Assembly (NCBI GenBank): GCA_000697665.1
Contig: KL197735.1
Location: 167,499 to 231,498 of the forward strand
Direction of reading: 5' to 3'
DNA: 64,000 nt
Source of the DNA: Jaapia argillacea MUCL 33604
Lineage: Eukaryota > Basidiomycota > Agaricomycetes > Jaapiales > Jaapiaceae
Part shown: positions 12,392 to 24,232 of the stretch, in pieces
How positions within the stretch are numbered: the first letter of the stretch is position 1
Layout: every line of letters starts with the position of its first letter
The notes under the pieces: generated by a model
What the model was told of the DNA's origin: nothing
Seen by the model: only the letters and a program-made list of their open reading frames with translations
Database searches by the model: none
Translations under genes and position numbers: made by a program

Positions 12392-15300
12392 TGCTTGACT
12401 TGCTGCGAGTCGAGTCAAGAAGCTAGGGCGATCGGTGGTGAATGTTAGGCAAAGCTGTGTGGAGTTGTGGGTGGTGGTGGGAGGGAGCAGATAAGTTGGG
12501 AGGCGGAGTCATGGCAGATACAGCACTTTATAGCTGCGCTGTCGGATGCGAAGAGGCTGTGTGCTCTGAAAAGCTCGGTAGACACCTCAACCCATGAATA
12601 GGCAACGACGTCCCAAAATGGTAACTTTTCGCACAACATAGGCGCTCGCATAGCCTGGGAGGCCCCAGGATGACACCCACAATTGTCCGGACCGTTAATG
12701 GGTTGCATTGGTATGGGCGCTACCTGACTCGCGTTCTTACAGGACAGGGGCCGTGTAGTTCTGTATTCTGATCAAGAAGAGGTCAAGAGGGACATGTGTT
12801 TGGGATCTGAGCCTGTCGTTTGGAACCTAGTAAACCGATTTGGAAGGAAAGGACGGATTGGGATACTTGGAAACGTGTTTGTCGTGAGTATGAGAAGGAC
12901 GATGCGGAGGTGGAGGTGATATCGATTCGTTGCCGGCCGGGTTGTTGTGTTCGTCTAGCGCGTTGATCGAGTTGAAATTGTGAGGGCGGAGAGCAAGAAA
13001 AGGGCATATGTCGCCGAGAGTGGGAGCACGAGTTGCTGTGGAGAAGAAGTCTACGTCACGGACGAGCAGAGCACAGGCTCGAGATCCCGACTTGTTCCCC
13101 CCTTCCTAGGCTCTTCATTCGTTGACGCGAAATAAAGACCCTCAATCTTATCGGACTAGTTCAGGGATGGGGTGAAGAACCCCAAGTGAAATCATCAAAA
13201 GGTGCAGTGTCCACGCATGCGACAGAGCATACTTGCAGAGCACGGATTGATCCACACTTTAGACCCAAGTCAGGCCCTTACATATCAAGATAATCTGCTC
13301 ACCGCCACTCCACTTCCACCACATGGCAACAAGCGCCCAAAGGCTCAACCAATGGCCATCGGAAGGAACACATTTGATAAGATTCCGTGCCATCTCCGAC
13401 GGCGAATGGTCGTGTTATCAAGCACCGCATTTGGTGACCTTCGGAAGTAGATAACCTTTCTGAACACGGGTTCTTTCAGATCTGAAATTCAAAAGGGGTG
13501 CATGACTTGTCAAAGACTGCGAGCAGGCCGCGAGTGTGCCGAACGAGAAGGGGGGTTGTGAAGATGTTGATTCTGTGGCGAGGGGACACCGAAACATGTT
13601 CTGGAACGGAACTGACTAGGCTCATGGGCCCATGAGTAGACGTGTCAGCCTGTCATATGGCCGACATTTCGTCAGCCCACAAGCCTTGGTCAGCCTCCAC
13701 ATTCCAACCCGCACAAAAAGTAGAAAACAAACTCGCCTTACACTTGTAATCCACCCGGAACGATCGACCAGGGGGGCAGTGAAAGCAGAGTGTTATCACC
13801 CAGAGCCAAGTCCGAGGAATCGGTTTCTCCATGGTCGGTAAGCAACCCGACTAGCGGGTCGAGGTTTCATCTCAAACCCAAAGGAAAGTTAGTGACCAAA
13901 GTCGGGCAACGATGTTCGTTATATCCCAAAAGCAGCGTAGCGCGGGAGGAGCGATGCTACAGTAGAGTCTCTGCGCATATGTATAGCAGCGTCGTCGAGC
14001 TCCGAGTACCCGCCACAACACCCGGCTCCGGCTGGAACCCCATTCCCCTTCCTCACTCTTGCTGGGCGGCTCGGTACTTCGGTCCCGCATGCAACAACAT
14101 TCGATCCGGGGTAAGTGAAATTTAAAACCGCTACTAAGCCTTAGCAGTTTTAGGCGAGAAAAACCCGGGTACAGAGTTATGAAAATGCGATGCAGCCGTT
14201 CGCCATAGTATTGGGTAAGTGGATGGCGGTGTAAGTGGCGATACAGCAAGTTACGAGGGGTTGTTCGACGTGGAACTTTCGCCTCGAGGCGGCGCTTGCG
14301 GGGGGTGCCGAGGTGATGACCTTGTGGACCTTGTGAACGTTGAGGGCTCGATGGGTGCATGACGTCCGTGGAATGAACAGGCATGGCAGCATTTTTCTTT
14401 CCAGAAAACAGAGGCGGTGTGGGGGAGGGGGACATGCAGAGCCTCAACGGAGCGCCTGTTGCCTGGAGGAGGTCGATGGATAAATCGGGTCATGTTTCAT
14501 CGCGTGGCTAGTTCACACGGTCTTCCGTCGCAAAACGTTTGGCGGTTTCCAGCGTCCCCGCCGAATACTCCTTGCAAACTGGACTTGTTTCACTTGTTAT
14601 CCGATTCCTCATCGTGTGTCACTTATGGCTAGGTTGCTGAAATTCCACGATGAATGTGCAAGAGGGGTATGCGCACTTCGTCGACGGTCTCCCCCGAATC
14701 ATATCGACAACCAGGGGTGTAACGAGCCTCGACGCAAGTGGCGATGTATCTCGATTGTCCAAGTTCATACCATGGCCAGACATCTTGACTCCCCCCCTCA
14801 TTCGTACGCTGTGCCAGACCCAACAGGACAGGGGAGAGGGAAGTTCGTCATCTCTAGGACAGCCCTGCGCGCACGTCAGTGGGCGATATTCACATTGTAT
14901 CTTCTGCTTCTGTGCTTTCTCCATGCCGGACGAGTCAGCTCCTTTCAACGTGTGTCCTTCGTTTCAGCTCCAAGCCAAAACTGGATGAATGGGTGAGACA
15001 ACTCAGCCTCTCTATCTCAGGGCTGACGGAGACCTCACGAGCTGAACTGGTCTAAACTAGTTTTTCAGGATGGACTCGCCGTCGTCGGCCATCTCCAGTT
15101 CATAGGCTATTTCTCCTCGACGATTTACGTGTAGAGGTACTTGTGCCGTTGTCTTGGCTTACGCGCTGAAACAGTTCCCCTATGTAGCGTATGTTCACCA
15201 AAAGTGGACATGCATACACCCTTGGCATCTGACAAAAAAAATCTAACCTCGAGTCAGGATGGAAATTTTTCAATCAGCCTCGGTGGAGCTCCAAAGGCAG

Positions 15301-15857
15301 TACTAGAGAATAAATTCATCATTGCGAACATCTCCGGCTCACTCCCTGGAGCCGGTATCTTCATCATCTTAACCGTTCATCCTCTCCCGTTGAGGACTGG
15401 GACTGACAGAGGATTTCTGTCACATTCCAGCCACGTCGCAGTGGGAGATCAGCGAGGCTTCTCCGGGGTGTTCGTTTCCTTTGGAACTTGGGGTGTGGTA
15501 TCATCATTAACTGGCTTTTGTTGCGTTTAGGCTGTGCAGCCTGAACTGACCTGGTTAGTCTTACCAACACACCAAACCAAGCGAGTAGATTGAATCCGAC
15601 GCGTGTTTTTGCTTTGAGGGTGTGTGAGAGGCAGCATTGACATTTGGTTGACGAGAAACATGTCAACTGCTTGGAGCTATCGACCAGGTTATAGTGTAAA
15701 CTTGTATCGGACTTGCCTAACTAGTGGCAGACGTTCACCTTGGGCAGGTCACCAACATGTCACAAGTTTTCCTTGTCACACTTGTACCCAACCCTTCATG
15801 CAAATATTTCGCACAAAAGTCCTGGCGTAAAAGCCTTGTAACCGCCAGCTGATTGCA
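12392..15857. other. Gene-poor 3.4-kb stretch
   Basis: Only short, overlapping frames occur (all under 200 codons, most under 130), none with a motif I trust or a splice structure that extends it. 12.4-13.1 kb is probably the promoter of the divergent C2H2 gene. A short segment at 15300-15345 resembles DNA at 33318-33352, which hints at decayed repeats. Confidence 0.45.
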
Positions 15858-17610
15858 ATGTCGGACCACGTTCCAGGTGGAATCTCATACCAAGGTGATT
15901 CTCTGATCAACCTTCAGAGGATCCCACACCAGTTTCTCACTTTATAAGTTTTTCGAATATGAATAACTGTGCGCTCTTCATCTAGGATGGGAACCCTCCA
16001 AACCCAACACCCCCTTGGACCGCATTCCCCCTTCAATCTCCCCGTCGGAATTCCTAAAAACCTATATCCTACCTCGCAAACCCTGTATATTTACCTCCCA
16101 CCTCACAGACCCCTCATTCCACGCCTCTCGCAAATGGACTGATTTCGCCTACCTCGAAGCAGTGGCTGGACACGAAAATGTCAAAGTTGAGAGCTTGGAC
16201 CCAAAGTCGAAGGCTTTTGGTAGTGCGTTGCCCAGGACGGAGATGACGTTTGGCGAGTTTCTGAAAAAGATGATGGAAGAGAAGGCGGATGTAGAGGAGA
16301 TGTATTTGACGACCCAATACGAAGAACAAAACGCGTCCGAAGACTCCTCCACTCTCGAACCACCATTCTTATGCTCCCCGCCCTGTAACTCCCTAACGGC
16401 CGACCTCCCACTCCGTCCCCGTCTTCTCCACTCCTTGGTCCCCCACCAAATCAACCTCTGGCTTGGCCGTACATTCCCTCCCCCAAAACGACCAGAATCC
16501 GAAAGTGCAACTAGTAGATCCAGTGGATTACATCATGACCACCACGACAATCTCTACATACTCCTCTCCGGCCACAAACGATTCATCATATTTCCTCCTT
16601 CAGCCCACCCACACCTCCATTTCCACGGCACGGAAGACCTCCAAAACATTCATCCAAACGGCGTGATCTCCTACGAAGGCATGGGCGACATGGGCGGTGA
16701 CGCGCTGTGTGAGCGGGATAGGTGGGGATGGGAAGTCAAACGACTGGAACGCAAAGTCCATGAGTTAAAAAGGGCGAAAAAGGATGTAGTGCAAAAGGCG
16801 AGGCTTAAGGGGAAGTGGAAGGGTAGAGCGAAGAATCAAGCTTCTAGGGATCTGCGAATCGCTGAGGACGAATTAGCAGAAGCTGAGGATCGGCTGTTGG
16901 ATGCTATTGGGGAGGAAGGAAGTTTGGGAGGCGAAGTGGATGATTTCGACGCCTTGGGTGATCTATTGGATGTCGATGATCCTGATTTGGATGACATGGA
17001 TGCGGGTAGTATCGATGACCATGGATCAATGGTATCTGCCTCTTCAAAAGCATCAACTTCTCGCGATCGTAAGAAACCCCGTTCGCAAGGCACGGAACCT
17101 CCTTCCTTCTCTCGTATCCCAGCCTCTTACCTCCACCATAAACTCGGCCTGCTCCCAAAGTTCCATCCTATTCCTACCCTCCCAGAAGACATATCAGAAG
17201 GCGACGTCGATATACCGTCTCTTAACCCTATCGTCGTTCATCTTGAACCAGGCGAAATGTTATACCTCCCAGCAAGCTGGATACACGAAGTCTCGTCTTC
17301 CTCGTCCTCTTTCTCATCAAAAACATCCAGTTCCGGTTCATCGTCTTCCGCACCCAAGTCAAAAAGGTCGAGGGGAACGAAACCGGATGTTCATATGGCG
17401 CTCAATTATTGGTTCTATCCTCCTGATCGTCTAACCCCCGAAGATGGTCAGGATGGGGATGAGGATGGAGGGGTATATCAAATGCAACCGTTATTTGATT
17501 TCCTTGGGAAGGAGGTTAAAAGGGTGTGGAAAGAATCTGCTGGGAGTGCCGATGCGCAAGGGGAGGGTGTGGGGTCGAGTGAGGAGAGCAAGTGTCGGAA
17601 GTTCAAGTAA
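15858..17610 (+). CDS. JmjC / cupin_8-type Fe(II)-2OG oxygenase
   Basis: Two exons, 15858-15894 and 15986-17610 (intron 91 nt); 1662 nt, 553 aa. The upstream ATG at 15858 is chosen because the main frame has no ATG near its start and the first exon joins in phase (VPGGISYQ/GWEPSKP). The family is non-haem iron dioxygenases acting on protein or RNA side chains. Visible hallmarks are the H-x-D iron pair (LHHDHHD, H about 195 and D about 197), a 2-oxoglutarate-binding Lys region (GHKRFIIFPP) and the distal His (PASWIHEVSS, about 446). Between them lies a ~200-residue insertion: a Lys/Arg/Glu-rich helix (residues 240-305), then an Asp-rich stretch (DALGDLLDVDDPDLDDMD). The substrate cannot be told from sequence; JMJD7/TYW5-like proteins are the nearest idea. 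Confidence 0.75.
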
Positions 17611-17974
17611 AAATGTACTTTCATTCGCTTCAAGCCAGCACGGTTTCTCGGCAAGTAAGTCGGCGCCTATCTCTGCCTGCAAGAGAGGATTGACCCGAGC
17701 ATAGTGATTACACTTGGACAAGAAAATTCAAGCGATACAAACGGCAGTACTATACTCCAGTGGCGGTAAGCCCTGTACCATTGGCTACACATTCTTTCTG
17801 GCCATCCCTATCGTTCTTGGCTATCTCTCCGTGTGATAGACCGACTCGCCACCATTTCATCCTGATCCCAACGTCCGTGCTGTCCATCCACAAAGGATGC
17901 TAGTCGTTGTGAAAGCACGTATAAATGATGTTGTGAATGCCGTGACGCCCGCTTCCCTTGGGTATCCTGACCTT

Positions 17975-20900
17975 TCACTGCTCGTACATCACCAGATAGA
18001 GTGGTAGGATGGCACGTTGGTCAAACACAACCAGACCGTCATATTCATTAGCAGGCCGACTATGCCTTTTAGGCTCCGTCGGTTGCCCACTTGATTGGCG
18101 GCCATTCCTCGGATAGGGTACGCCAGCCTGCAAGTTGTCGAAGCTGTTGCCAGAGGTTCGGCGCCATGATTGGGACCCCGATGCTGCTGACTTATCATGG
18201 GAGAATTCACATTCATCACTGTCAGACGCATTGAGTGGCAGGTCCCCTGAAATCAGACGAGAACAATGGCGAAAATCTTACCCATTATAACAGCCCTTTG
18301 GTGTATTATAGAAGGCGCATGGTCGTTTTGGCCTTCGACCCCCGTTGGCCGAATATGTGCGGACGGTCTCAGACAACCCCCTCGTGGAGCTGCTGATAGC
18401 GCGGGGGAAGGTGCCGTGATCACGGGGTGAGGACTGCTCACTTTGCGACGGCGCTCTGAGACGCGGTGTGACTTTAGGGCTCTCTACAGCAGACAGTTCT
18501 CCGACCTAGAAAATGAATTCATATCAGAGAAAATCAAGTCACCCGAATCCGCCGCACCGAGTCGTATCCTGGAGGGCTCTGTACAGCTGGCTCGTTTCTG
18601 TCAAGTGTGTAAACATTTCCTGCAGTCACTTCACATAATAGCAGGGGCTTCAATAAAATGGGATGAGACTGTTGTACAAGCCGATCGCAAAATCTTGGTG
18701 GAAGTCAGAGCTGGCGCTACCGTAAATGCGATCGGCCTACTTGGAAGCTGTTGAAGATGTATAGAAGCCTGACCCAAACCTGGAGTCCAAAGGTCATCTT
18801 TATTACTTTGGGTACATTCAAGAGGAGAGTACCTTCGCCAACTGGTGATTTCACCACTTGTATAGGCGGAAGATGTCATCATGCAGCAAATGCCGCACGT
18901 ATTTGAAGAGCAGATCCCGGTAGGTTGGGATTGTCCGAGTGTACATGCGCATCGAGGACCATACCAACGTCGATCCTGATTCCCGGAGGTTTGTCCCAGA
19001 GAGCGTGAAGAAATGATACCTTGACTGAGAATACAGTGAGCAGATATTACACACAGAGCACTCGCGGCTCACCGGAATGACTCATGCATATCTTGAACTT
19101 GCGATGAAGAGATGACCCGAAAGACTCTGGCTACAACTGGAGTTTTCGATTCACCTCCCCACGACTCTCCGAAAGATTCGGCCACTTAAAAGGGCCAGTT
19201 CAGTACCGGCAATAGAAATTCAAAGATAAATGCCCTCACCACGTGTAAACATTGGGTGGGTGTTGGGTACCTCCAATAGTATTGGAGCGGAGGCAACCGC
19301 AGCCCGAGCACATGGATCGGCACAGAAAGGGTCATCTAGAGTATCCCACATCCGACAATTTGTGCGGCAAAATAAACAAAAGTTGGCGCGAAACCTAGAG
19401 GGAACACCGTGAGCCACTAAAAGAAGACGAAATGAAGTCGACCAGCTCACATCTCATAGTGTTTGAAGCAGACCTCGAACGCTTGTGCGCCATCTCTTAT
19501 GACGGGTTGCTCACATCCTGATATTCCACACGTCCGATCCCATTCTGCGGCGCACGTGTCGCTACAAAAGTCGTACTTGATGTCCCCAAAAGAGTATTTC
19601 GGGCGAATGTGACAAATCTGTAGGGGAGTTCAGACAATCCGATAGATTAGTACAAAATTAACCCACCACACAGAACTCCTGCGCATGAGCTTGGATAGGA
19701 TTGGAAGATATGGGTGAAAGGTCCATTGTTCCGGGAGGCCAACGCTGCTCGGTGGAATTCTCCGTCGCAGGAAGTGCCGAAAGGTGTCGAGTAGGAGGGT
19801 ATGTGAGCAACCCAGAAGTTACTTCTGGTAGCGGGGGGCATTCATTTGTGGGAGTCGTTTCAGTTCTTTTGCAAATATCCTCCATTGCACGAAGAGCCAT
19901 GCCCGTGCTTGGCCTCTCTGCAGCGATCTCCGACCAGCAGTTCTCGATAAGGGACCACAAAGCATCAGATAGGGTTCGCTCCATACACTGAACAGGCGTT
20001 GGGCGTTTAGGCCTGAATCCTTCGTTGAGCTTTAGGATGAGTTGGCCCTCGCTGCAGCTCGGAAATGGCTGGTTGCGTGTATAAACCTGGAAATCGAATT
20101 ATTGAATCATCGGAAGCAGATGGGCTGTTTCGAAGGAAATGCTGACCTCCAAATATACACAACCTAAGGCATACACGTCACTCGCAAAGGTTCTTTTCAA
20201 AGGAAGGTTGAATTTATCTGGGAAATGGAGTTCGGGAGCCATCCACTGAGAGGAACCACCGTGGTTTGTGCTCGATGCCCCTTTGGTCACGTCAGCAATG
20301 GTTGCGAGGCCGAAGTCGGCGAGACGAGGGTGATGGTCATCATCGATGAGAATGTTGCTCTACGAGTGTTTCGTCAACACAAGTTTTGCAAATGTAGAGG
20401 GAGCACATACGCCTCGGAGATCACCATGTATCATGCCTGACTGGTGAAGATAATTCAGTCCCTCCGTAATCTCGAGCAGCTGTAATGGTTCCATCGAACT
20501 ATCGAAATGGATGAGGACCGAAAAGCATACCAGTTCGTCGATGTCAACTTGCATCGAAGCCGACGTTTCCAGAAACTTCAATATGTCACCATGTCGCATC
20601 CATGGCGATACCATACAATACATTGGAACGAAGGAGACAGCATCGATCCCAAGGAAAGGAAGGATATAACGATGTTTGAGTGTTTGCCACATCAGTGCTT
20701 CCTTGAACAGCATCTGGTTCCGAGTTCTTTCATCAGAATTCTTCTCAGCACGAAACGGAGACCCACTTTTTGGATGCTCAGCTGGTTCCTTCGGCTATCA
20801 TGGGAGACTCTCAGACGTTTGAGAGCGACTTCCGTTTCTCCGAGTCCCCCTTGAAAGACGTCCGCGAAAGAACCCCCTCGAGCAGAGTCCTTGCTCCGTA

Positions 20901-21967
20901 ACTGCACACCAAGCACGCATATAGAGGAGGGAAGCTGTTGACATCGCAACGACAAGTTGATCTGGAGTTTATGAACGTCTCGGCGAAATTTCTCGTTGAA
21001 GTTGAAGAAAAGATCAGATTTATCTGCGCCGCCGCCGGAGTGGCTGAGGCTCATTCGGTGCAACTTGCTCCAGTCGTCTAGAATCTATGACCAAGATAAT
21101 TAGAAAAATTTGCGGGTGGGAGAGTGTAACACGAGCCGTTTGTGCCAATATCATAAATGAATCCGCCTCATCGCCCTGCAGTGAGAACACTACCTCCTTT
21201 TGCTCGTCCGAGTCGAGAACCCTTCCGAATAAAGATACGATATCAGTTTCGTCCTTGACAATAGCCTCCCTTTCTTGCATCTTGTCACGGTGCGGGACAT
21301 CCTTTAAAACCTGGGGATATCTGAGGACTGGGTGGGCCATCTGCATGGTAATGGGCGCTTACGTGATATAAGGAGTCCCGAAACTTGGTGCTCTGGACTA
21401 AACTGTGAACAATGTCAAAGCCTGACATTTGACGCAAGCAATCTCCCAGTGTTGTCCAATGTCTGAACCACTCATGAGACGGGATAAGGATGATGAGGAA
21501 TGTAGCTTCTCTATACCCGTTCTTAGATAGATCATTATCGGGCAGAGATGTCTTCTGAATGGCTCGGATGATCAACGATGACAGATTCTAGAGGAAGGTC
21601 CCATGATGATAAGTAACCGAGGACGAAATAGCAATTAGACATACTTACCTTGTAGACTTGAGGCTCTGGCAAGTCAGACGGCCAGGAGGGAGAAATAAAG
21701 GGCATGGCGGTCAAGAGATCTCGGCGGAATCGGGCGAAACGTGTTATATCCAAGCGATCCCTTGGGTGAGAGAAGAGAACTGGATATAGCCCAAGATCCA
21801 CCGATGCCGAGCCCTCCGTTCGGTCGATGGACCCGTGGCCAAGGAATGAAACCTTAACGAAAGGCTTCTTGAGCGCCTAACTTTGGTACTATAATGGGGT
21901 CTTCTAGTGAACATATCAGCAGTGCGCTCGAAATAAAACCACTCCTCAAACACAAGATGCTCACCAT
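17975..21967 (-). CDS. Kinase - zinc module - PARP-like ART fusion with inserted CCCH finger
   Basis: My model has 17 exons: 21967-21965, 21876-21649, 21587-21363, 21310-21131, 21084-20767, 20713-20531, 20479-20411, 20359-20147, 20086-19667, 19617-19451, 19394-19240, 19184-19073, 19024-18833, 18779-18741, 18693-18558, 18505-18282, 18218-17975. They sum to 3108 nt, 1035 aa. Residues 1-212 have no known domain. Kinase ~280-545: G-loop GGSFADV, VALK Lys ~301, KEALMW Glu, HGDLRGSN (Asp ~399), DFG ~417, WMAPE, all key residues present. Cys-rich zinc modules ~610-720 (CVICHIRPKYS..FCSDTC; CLFCRTNC..FCADPC..ILLEVP). PARP-like ~730-1035: RRWYGP, RFGSGFYTSSTASK, PPGYDS, then a C-x8-C-x5-C-x3-H finger (942-964), then NEYDGLVVF. 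The exon 20086-19667 carries both kinase C-lobe and the first zinc Cys pair, so this is one gene. The ART triad is Y-Y-G, not H-Y-E. The 3-nt first exon is the weakest part. Confidence 0.8.
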
Positions 21968-22248
21968 CGCCACACAACTTCTCCGTCTCTTGCTGAGACA
22001 CTGGGGCTATGGTTACGCACCACGCAATGGAGCATGGAAGACGTTGACATTGAGGACCGAGAAGAAGATACCACTTTACGGTATCGTGCATAGCATGAAG
22101 TCACAGAGCCATGAAACGTGAATTTCAGTGAAATTCGGCGGGAATGGGTCTCGGACAAAGTGGCAGTCCAACAACCAACTCAACTGATATCGATCAGGTA
22201 CACGGGTTTGTCATATCGTACACGTCAACAGTTCGAAAGGCAGATACC

Positions 22249-23658
22249 TCAGTCGACAGTCAGAATGGGGGGAGTAGACCCAGCATTCCCGGGTGCCTCA
22301 GGTTGCACTGGCCCCGCTACAGCTTCTTGGAGGCTAGCCGGAATCTCGATTCTTCCAACTGGAGGTACAAACGGTCAGTCGTACACAAGGGCCAAAAGGA
22401 GGACACTGACCTCCATCCACGACGTTGATCCCTGGGCGCAGTTCATCCAAGTTGGACATAACTTTCAAGGGATTAGGTGCGTCCTAACCGACGAGTAAGA
22501 AACGAGATGGATGAGATACTCTTTGAAAAACAAGACCTCGCTGAACGGGAAAATATCTTGATCGTGCGCTATGGCAACTTCGAGGGAAGAATCCTAGGAT
22601 GAAACATCAAGACAGATCCCAAACAACCGATAATGCAGACTGACACGGAGTACGTATTCTAGGATTGGCGCGAGTAGGTTGATGCTCTGGGGAAAGTGTC
22701 GTAAGGCGATCGCAGGAGATCAGTGCTCCACTTACTTTGCAATCATCAGGAATCATCTCTATTATAACATCCTCGTCTCCGTATTCCTCAGGGAGAGATC
22801 GATCCATCATGCGGAATCCCCTGATAAAAAGACACTGGTTGTATACGGGTTCGATCGGCAATTCACCGGGAACTGGTGGCGAGATACGATACGGTCCACG
22901 GCGGCGATCGACAGAAGGGGTCCATGTCGTACTCGAGGTGATCACCGCTGTGCTGTTCTCATACCCAGTCATGTCAACCGTCCCATGAGACTCTTGATCC
23001 TCGCGAATGCTGGAGGAGGTTGTCACTTCCCATTCGACGGATTTATCGCACCCTGTCACAAAATAGAAGTCGGAGAGGTCGATGCCGAAACCGTTATCCT
23101 CGTTCGCCCATTCGAGCCATGACTTGTAGTGCTGAATCATGTACTGCTGGAATAGAGGGAGGAGGTTGGTGTCCTCTTGCAATACCTGGTTGGAAGTCGT
23201 CACTGAAGCAGTCTGTTGTCGAGTGACCGAGGTGGCGAGCTCATCAGGTCTTGGATGTGAGATCAGTAAAGAGGTGATGCCCTTCAAAAGCGGTCAACTC
23301 ACCTAATGTAAGAGTAAGATCCCGATGACTTTAGAACCCCTGGACCCAGGGAGGATTTGCTTGAAGTGACAAAGTCCAGGACTTGTTGTGGTGTAAGGCC
23401 ATCCGTTCCAGGAACCTCCAACTGCCGAAAGTCTGGGGGAGTGCCCCATCTCTGCGATGCGTGATCGGAGGGAAGCAACACGTTGAAAAGAGTATGAAAT
23501 CCTCCATATCTCAAATATCCAACATCACCAATCCGAACTGGGGGAGAAAGCGCGTCACCACCTGAGACTCGAGGAACATCTGGCTGCCAGAGCGCGTGCC
23601 CGTGGCGAAGGGTGGAGAGTTGGGAAGCATAAGTTTCTGAACTCGCAGTAGGATCCAT
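22249..23658 (-). CDS. Conserved agaricomycete hypothetical protein (383 aa)
   Basis: Six exons: 23658-23303, 23249-22736, 22686-22645, 22593-22537, 22483-22411, 22358-22249; total 1152 nt, in frame. The protein starts MDPTASSETYASQL, then G-H-A-L-W-x-P-D and VRIGDVGYLRYGGF, NVLLPSDHASQRWG, later SWLEWAN and DFYFVTGCDKSVEWEV. This order (GYALWEP, VGDVGF.., LVTGCDKT) is shared by a large family of agaricomycete proteins without known function, as I recall it. No catalytic motif is visible. A 42-nt exon (INLLAPILEYVLR) and the exon after it (EVAIAHDQD) only fit once four 49-53 nt introns are removed. The gene ends 281 bp upstream of the start of the kinase-ART gene, same strand. Confidence 0.7.
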
Positions 23659-23780
23659 AATGGTGATGGTAAAAGGTGACCAAGAATGTGCTACCAGACC
23701 AGGGATTTGCAGCTTTATAGTAATAATAATTTATACATAGTCAGCAAAGCAGAGCGGCACCGAAAGTGTACAGCTTCAAG

Positions 23781-23870
23781 TTTGTCCTTTCTAGCTCTTC
23801 TGCAGCCTTGATTGTCGTCGAGAAAATCCCTCGCCGGAGATTGATCATTTGGGTGGACAATTACAGAACG
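23781..23870 (+). repeat. Diverged ~85-bp repeat, left copy
   Basis: Similar to 33200-33290 in the same orientation. Shared words include TTGTCCTTT, CTGCAGCCTTGA, AATCCCTCGCCGGAGA, TGATCATTT and TTGACAAT-like. It ends about 10 bp before the transposon's left target repeat. Confidence 0.6.
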
Positions 23871-23888
23871 CGGCCTCCTGGCTTCAAG

Positions 23889-23914
23889 GGCTCTGGTGTC
23901 ATATCCTGAATTTG
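23889..23914 (+). repeat. Candidate left terminal inverted repeat
   Basis: GGCTCTGGTGTC then ATAT then CCTGAATTTG. It pairs imperfectly with the complement of 29308-29332 and abuts the 8-bp direct repeat at 23881-23888. Confidence 0.4.
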
Positions 23915-24232
23915 AAATTGGAAATCAAAAAGTCATGTGATACACCATATATACACTCTAAAGTGAGGAAAAATATCGCTAGCTTGGTGAAGTGGTTATA
24001 TTGCCTGGAATTTGGACCTGTTGGGAGACTTTGGTTCAAACCAGCCTGGGATCACTTTTTCAATTCTTGGTTTTGAATTTACATGATTTTTTTCTCCACA
24101 ACTAACAACAAATCAAGTACATATACTTTCATGCTATCTACAAAGTTCAATACATACTTCATGAAAGGGCAGCTTTTTCAAGGATTAGTCAGCTCTTCAA
24201 TTAATAAAAATCAAGAAAAACACTTACTCAAG

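Noticed and set aside
13490-13560. C-x2-C..C peptide (CMTCQRLRAGREC) resembling half of a Zn2Cys6 domain
   Set aside because: Only three Cys, wrong spacing, frame stops at once; no exon structure around it.
17975-19666. ART-like part as a separate gene downstream of the kinase
   Set aside because: The exon 20086-19667 is open from kinase C-lobe into the first zinc Cys pair, and no start or promoter-like break is seen between them.
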